A DNA stretch of 64,000 bases, taken from assembly GCA_945860705.1 (NCBI GenBank), contig CAMART010000010.1, positions 26,247 to 90,246 of the forward strand, read 5' to 3'. The number at the start of each line of letters is the position of its first letter. The first letter of the stretch is position 1. Origin of the DNA: Chitinophaga pinensis. Lineage in GTDB: Bacteria; Bacteroidota; Bacteroidia; Chitinophagales; CAMDFR01. The notes beneath the pieces are model-generated. The model made no database searches, had not been told where the DNA came from, and saw only the letters and a program-made list of their open reading frames with translations. Made by a program: the position numbers and the translations under genes. Positions 54,767 through 62,830 of this stretch are shown here, piece after piece.

Positions 54767-55114
54767 TTAATCATCTATGTCAACAGCCAATATATGCAAT
54801 ACTCTATGAATAATAGGTGCGAAAAACACTGCGGTTATACTCAAAAAAGCAACTCCACTATACAAAGCATAAAAAGAAGAAAATAATTTTGCACCAGTTG
54901 TTTTCATTTCTACTACAGGCCCCATACCAGTAAGTATCATACAAGCCATATGAAAAGCATCAATAAAACTCGTATGACCCAATGTCATATAACCTACGAC
55001 TCCTATACCAATAGATATTGTGATAAGCAGTAATGCAAATACTGCATATTTACTCATTCGTACCATAAAACGTGGTAAGCCAACTACTTTTTGTTTTCTA
55101 TTTTCCAGTTTCAT
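54767..55114 (-). CDS. Two-helix potassium-channel-like membrane protein
   Basis: A 115-residue protein with two membrane helices (about 21-45 and 78-105) flanking a re-entrant-like segment, the layout of the Ion_trans_2 pore domain. The filter position reads LTGMGPVVEM (about 61-70) instead of TVGYGD, so potassium selectivity is doubtful. A short N-terminal basic segment precedes the first helix. Its start overlaps the DUF1003 gene by 17 bases, so they are co-translated. It could be a non-selective pore, a regulator or a degenerate relative. Confidence 0.6.
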   Translation of the reverse strand: MKLENRKQKVVGLPRFMVRMSKYAVFALLLITISIGIGVVGYMTLGHTSFIDAFHMACMILTGMGPVVEMKTTGAKLFSSFYALYSGVAFLSITAVFFAPIIHRVLHILAVDIDD

Positions 55115-55802
55115 TTTTCTTAATTTCTTTCATTAAATCTTCGAGATAATCTGTCTGTACTTCTTGTATTTCTAGAAGCTTTCTATTTTGATGCACCAGT
55201 AAGTGGTCTATTTTTTCACTCAATAATTTTATTTCGAGTTCTGCTTTCAAGTTGATTTTATAGTCATGTTCACCACGAATTCTATCTTTTTGTTCTTGTC
55301 TATTTTGGCTCATCATGATGATAGGTGCTTGTATGGAAGCCAAACAAGAAAGAATCAGATTTAATAAAATAAACGGAAAAGGATCGAATGGTTTTGTAGT
55401 AAGTACATATAAATTTATAAGAATCCATACTAGAATAAAACTAAAAAACACGATGATGAAAGTCCAACTACCTCCAAACTCAGCAATATGATCGGCCATT
55501 CGCTGACCAAATGTAAGAGCTTCATCTTTATCATCTTGAATATTTTCAGATAAGATAGAATTATTTTTAATAGCCTCCATTACATCTTTATCTATAAGGG
55601 CTATTTCGCCTTTTTCTTGCACAATAAGAGAAGTAAGATACAGTCTTCTATATTTATTTAACTCATCGATGCTGAGGTATGAATCTTTGGTGAAATCTGG
55701 AAATTGAGATTGTATGAGTTTAAAAATTCCTTCTCTCAAATCCTGTCCTTTCACTGCTTCATCATTTTTTATTTCAAGTTTACTGACATGACTTATTTTC
55801 AT
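55098..55802 (-). CDS. DUF1003 domain membrane protein
   Basis: A 234-residue protein. The DUF1003 core has two membrane helices (FGGSWTFIIVFFSFILVWIL and FPFILLNLILSCLASIQAPI) followed by the conserved IMMSQNRQEQKDRIRGEHDY segment and a C-terminal helical region. The N-terminal 70 residues form a soluble domain (LREGIFKLIQSQFPDF). The function of DUF1003 is unknown. Overlap with the channel-like gene suggests that the two form a membrane complex. Confidence 0.85.
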   Translation of the reverse strand: MKISHVSKLEIKNDEAVKGQDLREGIFKLIQSQFPDFTKDSYLSIDELNKYRRLYLTSLIVQEKGEIALIDKDVMEAIKNNSILSENIQDDKDEALTFGQRMADHIAEFGGSWTFIIVFFSFILVWILINLYVLTTKPFDPFPFILLNLILSCLASIQAPIIMMSQNRQEQKDRIRGEHDYKINLKAELEIKLLSEKIDHLLVHQNRKLLEIQEVQTDYLEDLMKEIKKNETGK

Positions 55803-55879
55803 ATATTATCTATTTTTAGCAAAAGAATTAAGTGTGAATATACTTAAATCTACTATTAAAAAATGGATAAACATTCAAA

Positions 55880-55909
55880 AAAAAATCTAGATTTTCATCT
55901 AGATTTTTT
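55880..55909 (-). terminator. Intrinsic terminator of the flavoprotein gene
   Basis: A 13-bp stem (55880-55892 with 55897-55909, loop TTTC) carries ATCTAGAT on both arms and has a T run on the minus strand. It lies 18 bases after the gene's stop. Confidence 0.8.
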
Positions 55910-55926
55910 GATAGTATTTTGTTGAA

Positions 55927-57180
55927 TTATGCTACTTCTTTCTTGTTCATTCTTACTACACTTGCAAGTGTATCTATTGCTCTGTCGTGGTTTTTTACAT
56001 AATAGTTTTCTTTATCCCATACATAACCAGCTAATACTGAGCAAATCATTTTTTTAATATTTTCATCTATCTGAGGACTAAAGAAAATATCTTGTAGTTT
56101 GCCTTCGTACCAAGCTCTCACGTAGGTTCTAAAACAATTTACTCCATCCATGATATATTTTTTATAATCATTTTCCCAATCTACATTTTCGCCTTTTACT
56201 TGTCTGCATGCAAGCTTTGCAGCCACCATACCACTTTCTACAGCAAAAGTAACTCCACTAGAAAATATTGGATCTAAAAACTCTGCAGCATTACCTGTAA
56301 GTACAAAACCATCGCCATAATGTTTTTTGGTAGCTATAGCATATCCTTCTATTGTTTTTGGTTCTTCCCATACCATTGGTGCATCATTTAGTCGCTCTCT
56401 GATATTGAGTTCACTATTTATCATAGCTCTTAGATTTTCTTCTGCTGTTCCTTTGAAATCATCAAAAAACTCAGGTTTACCTACAAATCCACAAGATACA
56501 TTTCCATTTGAAAATGGAATGACCCAAATCCAAACTTGTGGTTTATGGTCTATAATTATGATTTGAGAATTGTTATGTGTATCTGGTCTATTTATATCTT
56601 TAAAATGTGCAAACAATGTTTTACGAGCTGGAAATGAAGATGGCTCATCTAAGTCTAATAAACGTGGTAAAGCTCTACCCCATCCACTAGAATCTATTAC
56701 ATATTTTGCATGTATTTGTCTTTCGTTTCCGTCTTTATCTTTCACAGTAGTGATAGAATCTGTACCTTTAAATTCTATAGCTGTAACAGCAGTTTCAAAG
56801 TGAACTGGAATTCCTTTTTCTACTAACTTATTTGCCATAGAAGAATCAAAATCTGCTCTTGGTACTTGCCAAGTCCAGTTCCATCCTTCTGTAAACTGGT
56901 CAGCAAAAGTAAATTCACAAACTTTATCTTCTTGCAAAAACTTTGCACCAAATTTTTTCTGAAAATTTTGATCCGCTACTGTATCTACTAGACCTGCTTC
57001 TGTCAAAGCCACCATACATCTTGGTAAAAGACTTTCTCCAATAACAAAACGTGGAAAATTTTCTTTTTCTACCACCATCACTTTGAGTCCATTATTATGA
57101 ACTATGGAAGAAGAAACACAACCCGAAGGCCCTGCTCCTATCACTAAAATATCTACATGTTCTTGTGTCATAAAATACAT
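55927..57180 (-). CDS. FAD-dependent oxidoreductase of the flavin-halogenase/geranylgeranyl reductase group
   Basis: A 417-residue flavoprotein. The FAD site VDILVIGAGPSGCVSSSIV is at the N-terminus, with VVEKENFPRFVIGESLLPRC (the GES signature) and GFVLTGNAAEFLDPIFSSGV (FAD ribityl/pyrophosphate motif). WIWVIPFSNGN matches the WxWxIP motif of flavin-dependent halogenases, but related oxygenases share it. No dedicated flavin reductase or biosynthetic cluster is nearby, so the substrate is unknown. The start may be ATG 57180 or ATG 57171. It lies between DUF1003 and terC in the block flanked by the palindromic elements. Confidence 0.8.
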   Translation of the reverse strand: MYFMTQEHVDILVIGAGPSGCVSSSIVHNNGLKVMVVEKENFPRFVIGESLLPRCMVALTEAGLVDTVADQNFQKKFGAKFLQEDKVCEFTFADQFTEGWNWTWQVPRADFDSSMANKLVEKGIPVHFETAVTAIEFKGTDSITTVKDKDGNERQIHAKYVIDSSGWGRALPRLLDLDEPSSFPARKTLFAHFKDINRPDTHNNSQIIIIDHKPQVWIWVIPFSNGNVSCGFVGKPEFFDDFKGTAEENLRAMINSELNIRERLNDAPMVWEEPKTIEGYAIATKKHYGDGFVLTGNAAEFLDPIFSSGVTFAVESGMVAAKLACRQVKGENVDWENDYKKYIMDGVNCFRTYVRAWYEGKLQDIFFSPQIDENIKKMICSVLAGYVWDKENYYVKNHDRAIDTLASVVRMNKKEVA

Positions 57181-57281
57181 TTTTAATAGTTAACAAAAAT
57201 AATGTGTTGTTGCGGTCTATTTAAGTTTTTATATATGTTATTTTTATTAAATAATATTTTGGGCAATACTGCTTAAACAAA

Positions 57282-58067
57282 TTATTCGATAATATCTTTT
57301 ACTTCTTTGTAATCATCACTTCCTTTTAAATGAACTGGTTTTGAACGTTTTCTTAGTTGCATGTTCAATATTTCTACTACAAAAGAGAAAGCCATTGCAA
57401 AATACACATAATTTTTCAAGTGTAAATCATGTGCTTTTGCTGTATCCCAACCTTCTACTAATAAGACCATACCTATCATCACTAAAAATGAAAGTGCCAA
57501 CATTTTGATAGTTGGATGTTTTTCTACAAAGTCTGCAATTTTTGCAGAAAACATAAACATAATAATCATAGCGATAACTACTGCAATAATCATCACTTCT
57601 ACATGCTGTGCCATACCTACTGCAGTGATAATACTATCAAATGAGAATACCATATCTACCAACATGATTTGAATCATCACTTTCCATAGACTTACTACTT
57701 TCTTTTTGCCCCCTGCAGCTGCATGCTCTTCTCCTTCTAGTTTTTGATGAATTTCACTTACGGTTTTTACTAATAAAAATAAACCTCCACCAAGCATAAT
57801 CAACGAACGAAGTGTAAATCCTTTACCAAACACAGTGAATAAATCTGTATTGCCATTTTTTACTAACCAAGATAAACTCAATAATAAGGCTACCCTAACT
57901 ATCATCCCAGAAAACATCCAAAGTTTACGTGCAGTTTTTTGTTGTACTGCATCCAACCTACCCATGATAATAGATACAAAAATGACATTGTCTACACCTA
58001 AAACTATTTCTAGTAATATAAGTGTAAATAAACTAATTAGCGCTTCTGATGATAATAAATAATCCAT
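57282..58067 (-). CDS. TerC family membrane protein
   Basis: A 261-residue protein with about seven membrane helices. The TerC signature is visible as LFTLILLEIVLGVDNVIFVS at the N-terminus and IMLVDMVFSFDSIITAVGM in the middle, both with the conserved Asp residues in membrane helices thought to bind manganese or other metals. TerC proteins protect against metal stress and may supply metals to secreted enzymes. The second palindromic element lies about 140 bases upstream of its start. Confidence 0.92.
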   Translation of the reverse strand: MDYLLSSEALISLFTLILLEIVLGVDNVIFVSIIMGRLDAVQQKTARKLWMFSGMIVRVALLLSLSWLVKNGNTDLFTVFGKGFTLRSLIMLGGGLFLLVKTVSEIHQKLEGEEHAAAGGKKKVVSLWKVMIQIMLVDMVFSFDSIITAVGMAQHVEVMIIAVVIAMIIMFMFSAKIADFVEKHPTIKMLALSFLVMIGMVLLVEGWDTAKAHDLHLKNYVYFAMAFSFVVEILNMQLRKRSKPVHLKGSDDYKEVKDIIE

Positions 58068-58205
58068 AATTATAATTAAAGTACAAATTTACGGAGTTAT
58101 AGATAAAAATGTGGTGAATTATGTAAATATGTGGTTTTAGTATTTTGAAAGCATTCTAAATAAAATATTTTTATTATGTGAAATATCTATTTTGCCTTCG
58201 GCGAT

Positions 58206-58409
58206 TTCTTTTGTCTTGAAACAAAAGAAACAAAAATTCAAGACTGCGAAATAAACAAATACAAAAACTACAGTCTTTTTTCATTTAAAAAAATGTAGGC
58301 TGTAAGCAAAATTCAAACATAATTTAAAGTAGTCCTCAGCCTACTTTTTTAAAATGCATAAATCCACGCCAAAAAAGCCTTTGTTTTGCAATTTATTTAT
58401 TTCGAGGTC
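58206..58409 (+). repeat. Long palindromic noncoding element, copy 2
   Basis: A 204-bp copy in the same orientation as copy 1, with the same 40-base opening block. Stems are kept with paired changes. The outer stem reads CGAAATAAA/TTTATTTCG where copy 1 has CAAAATAAA/TTTATTTTG (an A-T pair became G-C). The middle stem reads CTTTTTT/AAAAAAG where copy 1 has CTATTTTT/AAAAATAG. The inner stem is GTAGGCTG/CAGCCTAC (58295-58302 with 58337-58344). It is preceded directly by TTTTGCCTTCGGCGA. Confidence 0.85.
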
Positions 58410-58537
58410 AATCCAATAGTAGTTTCTATATATATATTGTATTTAAATGGTAGTGTTTTTACTTTACAATATTTAAAATTTAATGAAGGCATATGGAAAT
58501 TATTATAAAATTATGAAGTTTTATTATATATAGAAAC

Positions 58538-58569
58538 AAAAAAGCTTGAGAAATTTTTCTCAAGCTTTT
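58538..58569 (-). terminator. Intrinsic terminator of the M23 peptidase gene
   Basis: A 15-bp perfect stem (58538-58552 with 58555-58569), containing AGCTTGAGAAA and its complement, has a T run on the minus strand and lies just after the gene's stop. Confidence 0.85.
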
Positions 58570-58591
58570 TCAATTTATGTTTATTATTAAA

Positions 58592-59869
58592 TTATTTCAC
58601 AGATGCAGTCAATTCTTTACTTTTACTTTCGCCATATGCCATAGCATCTAAGTCTTTTCTTATTTCTTTTATTTTAGCTACAAACTCTTTTTGTTCAGCT
58701 GCATTTAGTAACATAGCTTTTGCATCTGGTTCTTTAAATGGATCTACTTGCTTACCGTTTTTCCAGAAACGATAGCACACGTGTGGCCCTGTAGCTAATC
58801 CTGTACTACCTACATAACCTATAATATCTCCTTGACGCACCTTTGCGCCTGGTCTCATACCTTTTGCTATTTTGCTCATATGCAGATATTGAGTTTCATA
58901 AGTTTTGTCGTGACGTATTTTTACGTAGTTTCCATTGTATTGTTTAAATCTAGCTTCAGATACTACACCATCTGCAGTTGCATATATGGGTGCACCATGA
59001 GAAGCTGCAAAGTCAGTACCAAAATGTCCTTTTACTTTTCCTGTCACTGGATGAAGTCTATGTGTATTATACTTTGAACTGATTCTGCTGAATTTTACTG
59101 GTGCCATTAAAAAACGCATTTTCATACTTTTGCCATCTTCGTCTAAGTAATCTACTTTACCATCATGCTCATGTGCAAATGCATAATATTCTTTACCATG
59201 ATATTGAAATGAAACCGCTTTAATATCCGTCACTTCTACACTTACTCCATTGATGAGCTTTTCATTATAGATAATTTTAAATTTATCATCTTTTCTTACT
59301 TTGAAGAAATTGATAGTATAAGCAAATACATCTGCAAGTTGAGAAGCTATCACCGGATTAATATTATTCTTGTCAAAAGTTTCCCAAAGAGAACCTTCTA
59401 CTATTCCTGTAGCTATTTTTTCTCTTACTTCTACTGGTCTTTGATATCTAGTTACTTTGGTATTTTCATCTTGAAGATCAAATACCACATAACTTGCTAC
59501 ATCTTCATTATAAACTAAGTATCTTGGTGTAGTGACTGAGTCATTTATAGTAGATGATATGAAACAATATTCTGTACCACTCGTGATTTTCCCTACATTA
59601 AAAACATCTGTATTTGAAGTAATAGCTTGAATAGTTTTAGAATTACATCCTTTTTCTCTAAGCAAGCTACTAAAAACTTGATTGGATTTTATTTTACCAT
59701 AAGTATGATGAAGTCCTACCCAAAAAGGCATATCTACTTCTTTATTTTCTAGGTTTTTAGTTTTTACGCTATCAATAAAAAATGTATTAAATGGTAAAGT
59801 ATTATTTGCTTGTATTCCTGCAAAAAAGAATAAAATCAATGCAAGAAAACTAATTTTCATTTTTGTCAT
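58592..59869 (-). CDS. M23 family metallopeptidase (LytM-like)
   Basis: A 425-residue exported protein with signal peptide (ISFLALILFFFAGIQA). The C-terminal third is a LytM domain with KGHFGTDFAASHGAPIYATA (His and Asp zinc ligands) and HVCYRFWKNG (HxH-like site reading TGPHVCYRF). The central region resembles the OapA/NlpD-type domain found before M23 domains. The HVC variant keeps the first His but has Cys where the second His is usual, so activity should be treated with caution. It would cut or remodel peptidoglycan cross-links in the periplasm. Confidence 0.85.
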   Translation of the reverse strand: MTKMKISFLALILFFFAGIQANNTLPFNTFFIDSVKTKNLENKEVDMPFWVGLHHTYGKIKSNQVFSSLLREKGCNSKTIQAITSNTDVFNVGKITSGTEYCFISSTINDSVTTPRYLVYNEDVASYVVFDLQDENTKVTRYQRPVEVREKIATGIVEGSLWETFDKNNINPVIASQLADVFAYTINFFKVRKDDKFKIIYNEKLINGVSVEVTDIKAVSFQYHGKEYYAFAHEHDGKVDYLDEDGKSMKMRFLMAPVKFSRISSKYNTHRLHPVTGKVKGHFGTDFAASHGAPIYATADGVVSEARFKQYNGNYVKIRHDKTYETQYLHMSKIAKGMRPGAKVRQGDIIGYVGSTGLATGPHVCYRFWKNGKQVDPFKEPDAKAMLLNAAEQKEFVAKIKEIRKDLDAMAYGESKSKELTASVK

Positions 59870-59990
59870 ATAGTATCAATTATTTATGTATAACTCTGTT
59901 TTATGCAAAATTATTTCATTATTATATATAAAAGTAGCTCAGTTATACATGAGTGTATGTTAAGATATACAAAATAATGTTAAATGCAGA

Positions 59991-61190
59991 TTATATCTTA
60001 AATGGATTTCTGACAATATAGTCAGGAGCTTTCATATATTTCAGACCTTGCTTAATAAAAAAGTTAGCAATAATATTTTTACTATATAAGTAATTGATCA
60101 TGTCCAAAGGCTTGGCACCTATAGTACTTTTTATTTCTGTGGCTGTACGTCCGTATTTAAGTGTAGTGGCTCTATTCTCGATGGCTGTACATAGATTGTC
60201 CAGTAGTATTTTATTATAAATTTTTGCGCTATGTATAAATGAATAATCCATTCCTATGAAATGCGAATTAAGTGTATTAGCATCCTTTATCATAGATGAA
60301 AAACCAATCAATTTATCATTATAAAAATATCCATTTATGATAAAATCATCTTTGAAATATTGAGCCATAGTAGTAAAATAGTTTTCGTGTATATCACCCA
60401 AACTAAATTTACTATGCTGCATTACTTGTCTATTTAATGCAAATATTTCTGATTGATAATTGACGATTTCATCCATAGAAAGTTTTCTAACAAGTATTTC
60501 TTTGCTATCATTGATTACTTTTTTAGCTCTTACTCTATATTTAGAAGATAGTAACGCTAAATAATCTTCTATGGTATTCCATGAAGTATCTATTTTCATT
60601 TGCAAGTCAGGCTCGCTGTAAAACTTGTTATAAAATGACTTTGTAGACTCCAAACAGTTACAGTCATTATCATAAATATTTGTAATCAATAATGTATTGG
60701 TATATGCGTAATTCATAGCTACTTCACACCCTTTTCTCACCAGAATTTCTTTAAGTTTTTTATCTATATTTTCATCTTTGAATATAATACCACAATGGCT
60801 TGTTTGTAGGAGGTTTCCCAGCACCATCATCGGAATATTGATTCTCTTTACTATTTGTGAATATATGGCACTAACTACTTTATCACTGAGTGATTTTTTT
60901 TCTTTTTCGCTAACAAATGAAAGAAGTTGTTCTCCTTTAAAAATTACTTTTTGAAAATTTAATGCTAGTAAAGGTTCATCATTATGATAAGCGATGATAT
61001 AGTAAGGTATTAAATCCGGGAAACAAGTATCTTCTATTTCTTTTAGATAATCTATTTGATAAAAAGGGTCATATTTACAAATACTTGCCCAAGGGGTATG
61101 TACTAGTTCATTGGCTTTTTCATATACTCTAAAAGTATAGTCATGTGACAATTCTAGTGTTTTTGCTTGAAATACTTGACAAATATTCAT
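59991..61190 (-). CDS. GNAT/FemAB-like acyltransferase domain protein
   Basis: A 399-residue cytoplasmic protein. The C-terminal half shows the GNAT-like arrangement of the peptidogalycan/FemAB group: YRVRAKKVINDSKEILVRKL, YFYNDKLIGFSSMIKDANTL and a late LKYGRTATEIKSTIGAKPLD motif. Such proteins often transfer amino acids or acyl groups to cell-wall or lipid precursors. The N-terminal half (FRVYEKANELVHTPWASICK) is also conserved-looking but not assigned. It lies close to PPK2 on the same strand. Confidence 0.65.
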   Translation of the reverse strand: MNICQVFQAKTLELSHDYTFRVYEKANELVHTPWASICKYDPFYQIDYLKEIEDTCFPDLIPYYIIAYHNDEPLLALNFQKVIFKGEQLLSFVSEKEKKSLSDKVVSAIYSQIVKRINIPMMVLGNLLQTSHCGIIFKDENIDKKLKEILVRKGCEVAMNYAYTNTLLITNIYDNDCNCLESTKSFYNKFYSEPDLQMKIDTSWNTIEDYLALLSSKYRVRAKKVINDSKEILVRKLSMDEIVNYQSEIFALNRQVMQHSKFSLGDIHENYFTTMAQYFKDDFIINGYFYNDKLIGFSSMIKDANTLNSHFIGMDYSFIHSAKIYNKILLDNLCTAIENRATTLKYGRTATEIKSTIGAKPLDMINYLYSKNIIANFFIKQGLKYMKAPDYIVRNPFKI

Positions 61191-61243
61191 TTATTGATGA
61201 GTATATTTGAGGTAAACAAGGATTTTAATAGAATAGTTCACAG

Positions 61244-61993
61244 CTATTTTTTTAATGGTGGATACTTCATTTTTAAAGATTGTAATGTGCTGAGCACCTT
61301 ATCCGCAACTAAATATTCTTTATACCAATTTTGGTCTGCTGGTATTATGTTCCAGCTTATTTTTGGACTGCAAGTCTCGATTGCATCTTCATAAGCTTCC
61401 ATATATTTTGGCCAAAGTTTGCTTTCTTCCCAATCTTGAGCATTATATTTCCACATTTTTTCAGGATTTTCCATTCGTTCTTTTAGGCGTTCATGTTGTT
61501 CTTCTTGTGATATATGCAAATAGAATTTCAAAATCTTAGTGCCATTTTCTTCGAGCATCTCTTCAAAATTATTGATTTGTTTCATTCTACTTTTCACCGT
61601 TTTATCATCTATCCATTCATGAACTCGTTGAATAAGAATATCTTCATAGTGCGAACGATTAAATATTTTTATCATGCCTTTTTCGGGCACTTGAGCATGT
61701 ATTCTCCATAGAAAATCATGTGCAAACTCCAATTCAGTTGGCTTCTTAAATGCAGATACACTCACCCCCATAGGATTGATGGCTTTAAATACATCACGGA
61801 TGAGTCCATCTTTTCCGCTCGCATCCATACCTTGTATTATTACCAATAATGCATGTTTTCTCTCTGCATACATCATGTTATGCAGTTTACCAATTTCTTC
61901 TACGATTTTATTCGTTTTGGAAATGCATTCTTCTTTATCTAAATTTTTTGGTGCTTTCGTACTTAGTTTTGATAATTCTATTTTCATAATCAT
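61244..61993 (-). CDS. ppk2: Polyphosphate kinase 2 family protein
   Basis: A 249-residue PPK2. Walker A is GMDASGKDG (55-63), and FNRSHYEDILIQRVHEW and the lid region with basic residues follow. The C-terminus WNIIPADQNWYKEYLVADKV is typical. PPK2 enzymes use polyphosphate to phosphorylate nucleoside mono- or diphosphates. A single domain of this length and motif set fits the short class I/III enzymes, and the nucleotide specificity is not certain. The first two residues may be replaced by the ATG two codons later. Confidence 0.92.
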   Translation of the reverse strand: MIMKIELSKLSTKAPKNLDKEECISKTNKIVEEIGKLHNMMYAERKHALLVIIQGMDASGKDGLIRDVFKAINPMGVSVSAFKKPTELEFAHDFLWRIHAQVPEKGMIKIFNRSHYEDILIQRVHEWIDDKTVKSRMKQINNFEEMLEENGTKILKFYLHISQEEQHERLKERMENPEKMWKYNAQDWEESKLWPKYMEAYEDAIETCSPKISWNIIPADQNWYKEYLVADKVLSTLQSLKMKYPPLKK

Positions 61994-62005
61994 ATTTATA
62001 AAGCA

Positions 62006-62689
62006 CTAATTTAGAACATTATTATCAGAGCTTATATTTGTATGTGTGCTTATTTGTTTTGGTAGCCATTTCAGAGAATAATATACAAAAAATAAAAACA
62101 TACCATATCCAAAAGTAACCCCATAAGTTCTAGTATGTGCTAAAGGATATCTCAATCTGTGTAAAATATCATACGCTAATAGTGATGGATTACTAATGAT
62201 ATCCCAACTATTCCATCTCAAATATCTACCTAAATAAATTCCAAAAGCACAAAGCAAGAAAATAAAAAACAAAGTAACTATTGTAGGATATTTTCCTATT
62301 TTAAAAGCTAGAAATTTTTCTACATTCAATAATGAAAGATAAGTTAGCAATATCCCATTCCATGCAAAAGAAAAAAGTAATAATAAATCAAACCAATAGG
62401 GCATGTCTGCTCTTGATTTTAAGTGAAATAAATCGGTAATCATATATGGTGCATTAGGAAAAAATAACAACCATAGTGGAAGCAATATGAATACTGACCA
62501 GTTTTTATTTTTCTCATTCAAAAACTCGCTAAAAACAAATGGAAGAAATGCTAGAAATAAATTCCATATTAAAAAAACAAAATAAAGGTGATGCGATACA
62601 GAGGCTCTTACTATTACTAATAAAACAGAAAAAAGTAATGACGAAAGCAAAAATAAATTTGGGTAAATTTTTCTTAATAAAGATTTCAT
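62006..62689 (-). CDS. DUF1361 membrane protein
   Basis: A 227-residue protein, starting from the ATG at 62689 (MKSLLRKIYPN), with about seven membrane helices. The DUF1361 signature WLLFFPNAPYMITDLFHL is clear, and YLGRYLRWNSWDIISNP follows. A longer frame from 62758 only adds a hydrophobic, poorly conserved leader. The function is unknown. Its end lies 12 bases before the PPK2 start, so the two may be co-transcribed. Confidence 0.88.
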   Translation of the reverse strand: MKSLLRKIYPNLFLLSSLLFSVLLVIVRASVSHHLYFVFLIWNLFLAFLPFVFSEFLNEKNKNWSVFILLPLWLLFFPNAPYMITDLFHLKSRADMPYWFDLLLLFSFAWNGILLTYLSLLNVEKFLAFKIGKYPTIVTLFFIFLLCAFGIYLGRYLRWNSWDIISNPSLLAYDILHRLRYPLAHTRTYGVTFGYGMFLFFVYYSLKWLPKQISTHTNISSDNNVLN

Positions 62690-62802
62690 AATTATAAATT
62701 TTAAGCAAAAAAAGAGCATATTATATACAAGTTTAAATACTAAGCTATTATTTAACAAGCTTTAAGGTCTTTAATTTTTTAAATAATTAATTAGTTTTTG
62801 AG

Positions 62803-62810
62803 TAAGTTTG
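62803..62810 (+). promoter_or_regulatory. Candidate -7 promoter box of rffA
   Basis: TAAGTTTG matches TAnnTTTG, 20 bases before the rffA ATG. Confidence 0.4.
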
Positions 62811-62830
62811 AACTACGAAAATAAAAGCTA

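Larger units (their letters stand above)
58068..58591. other. 524-base gene-free stretch with palindromic element copy 2 and a terminator
   Basis: It holds the 15-base TTTTGCCTTCGGCGA (58191-58205), the second palindromic element (58206-58409) and, at 58538-58569, the terminator of the M23 gene. The rest is AT-rich with nothing recognised. Confidence 0.6.
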
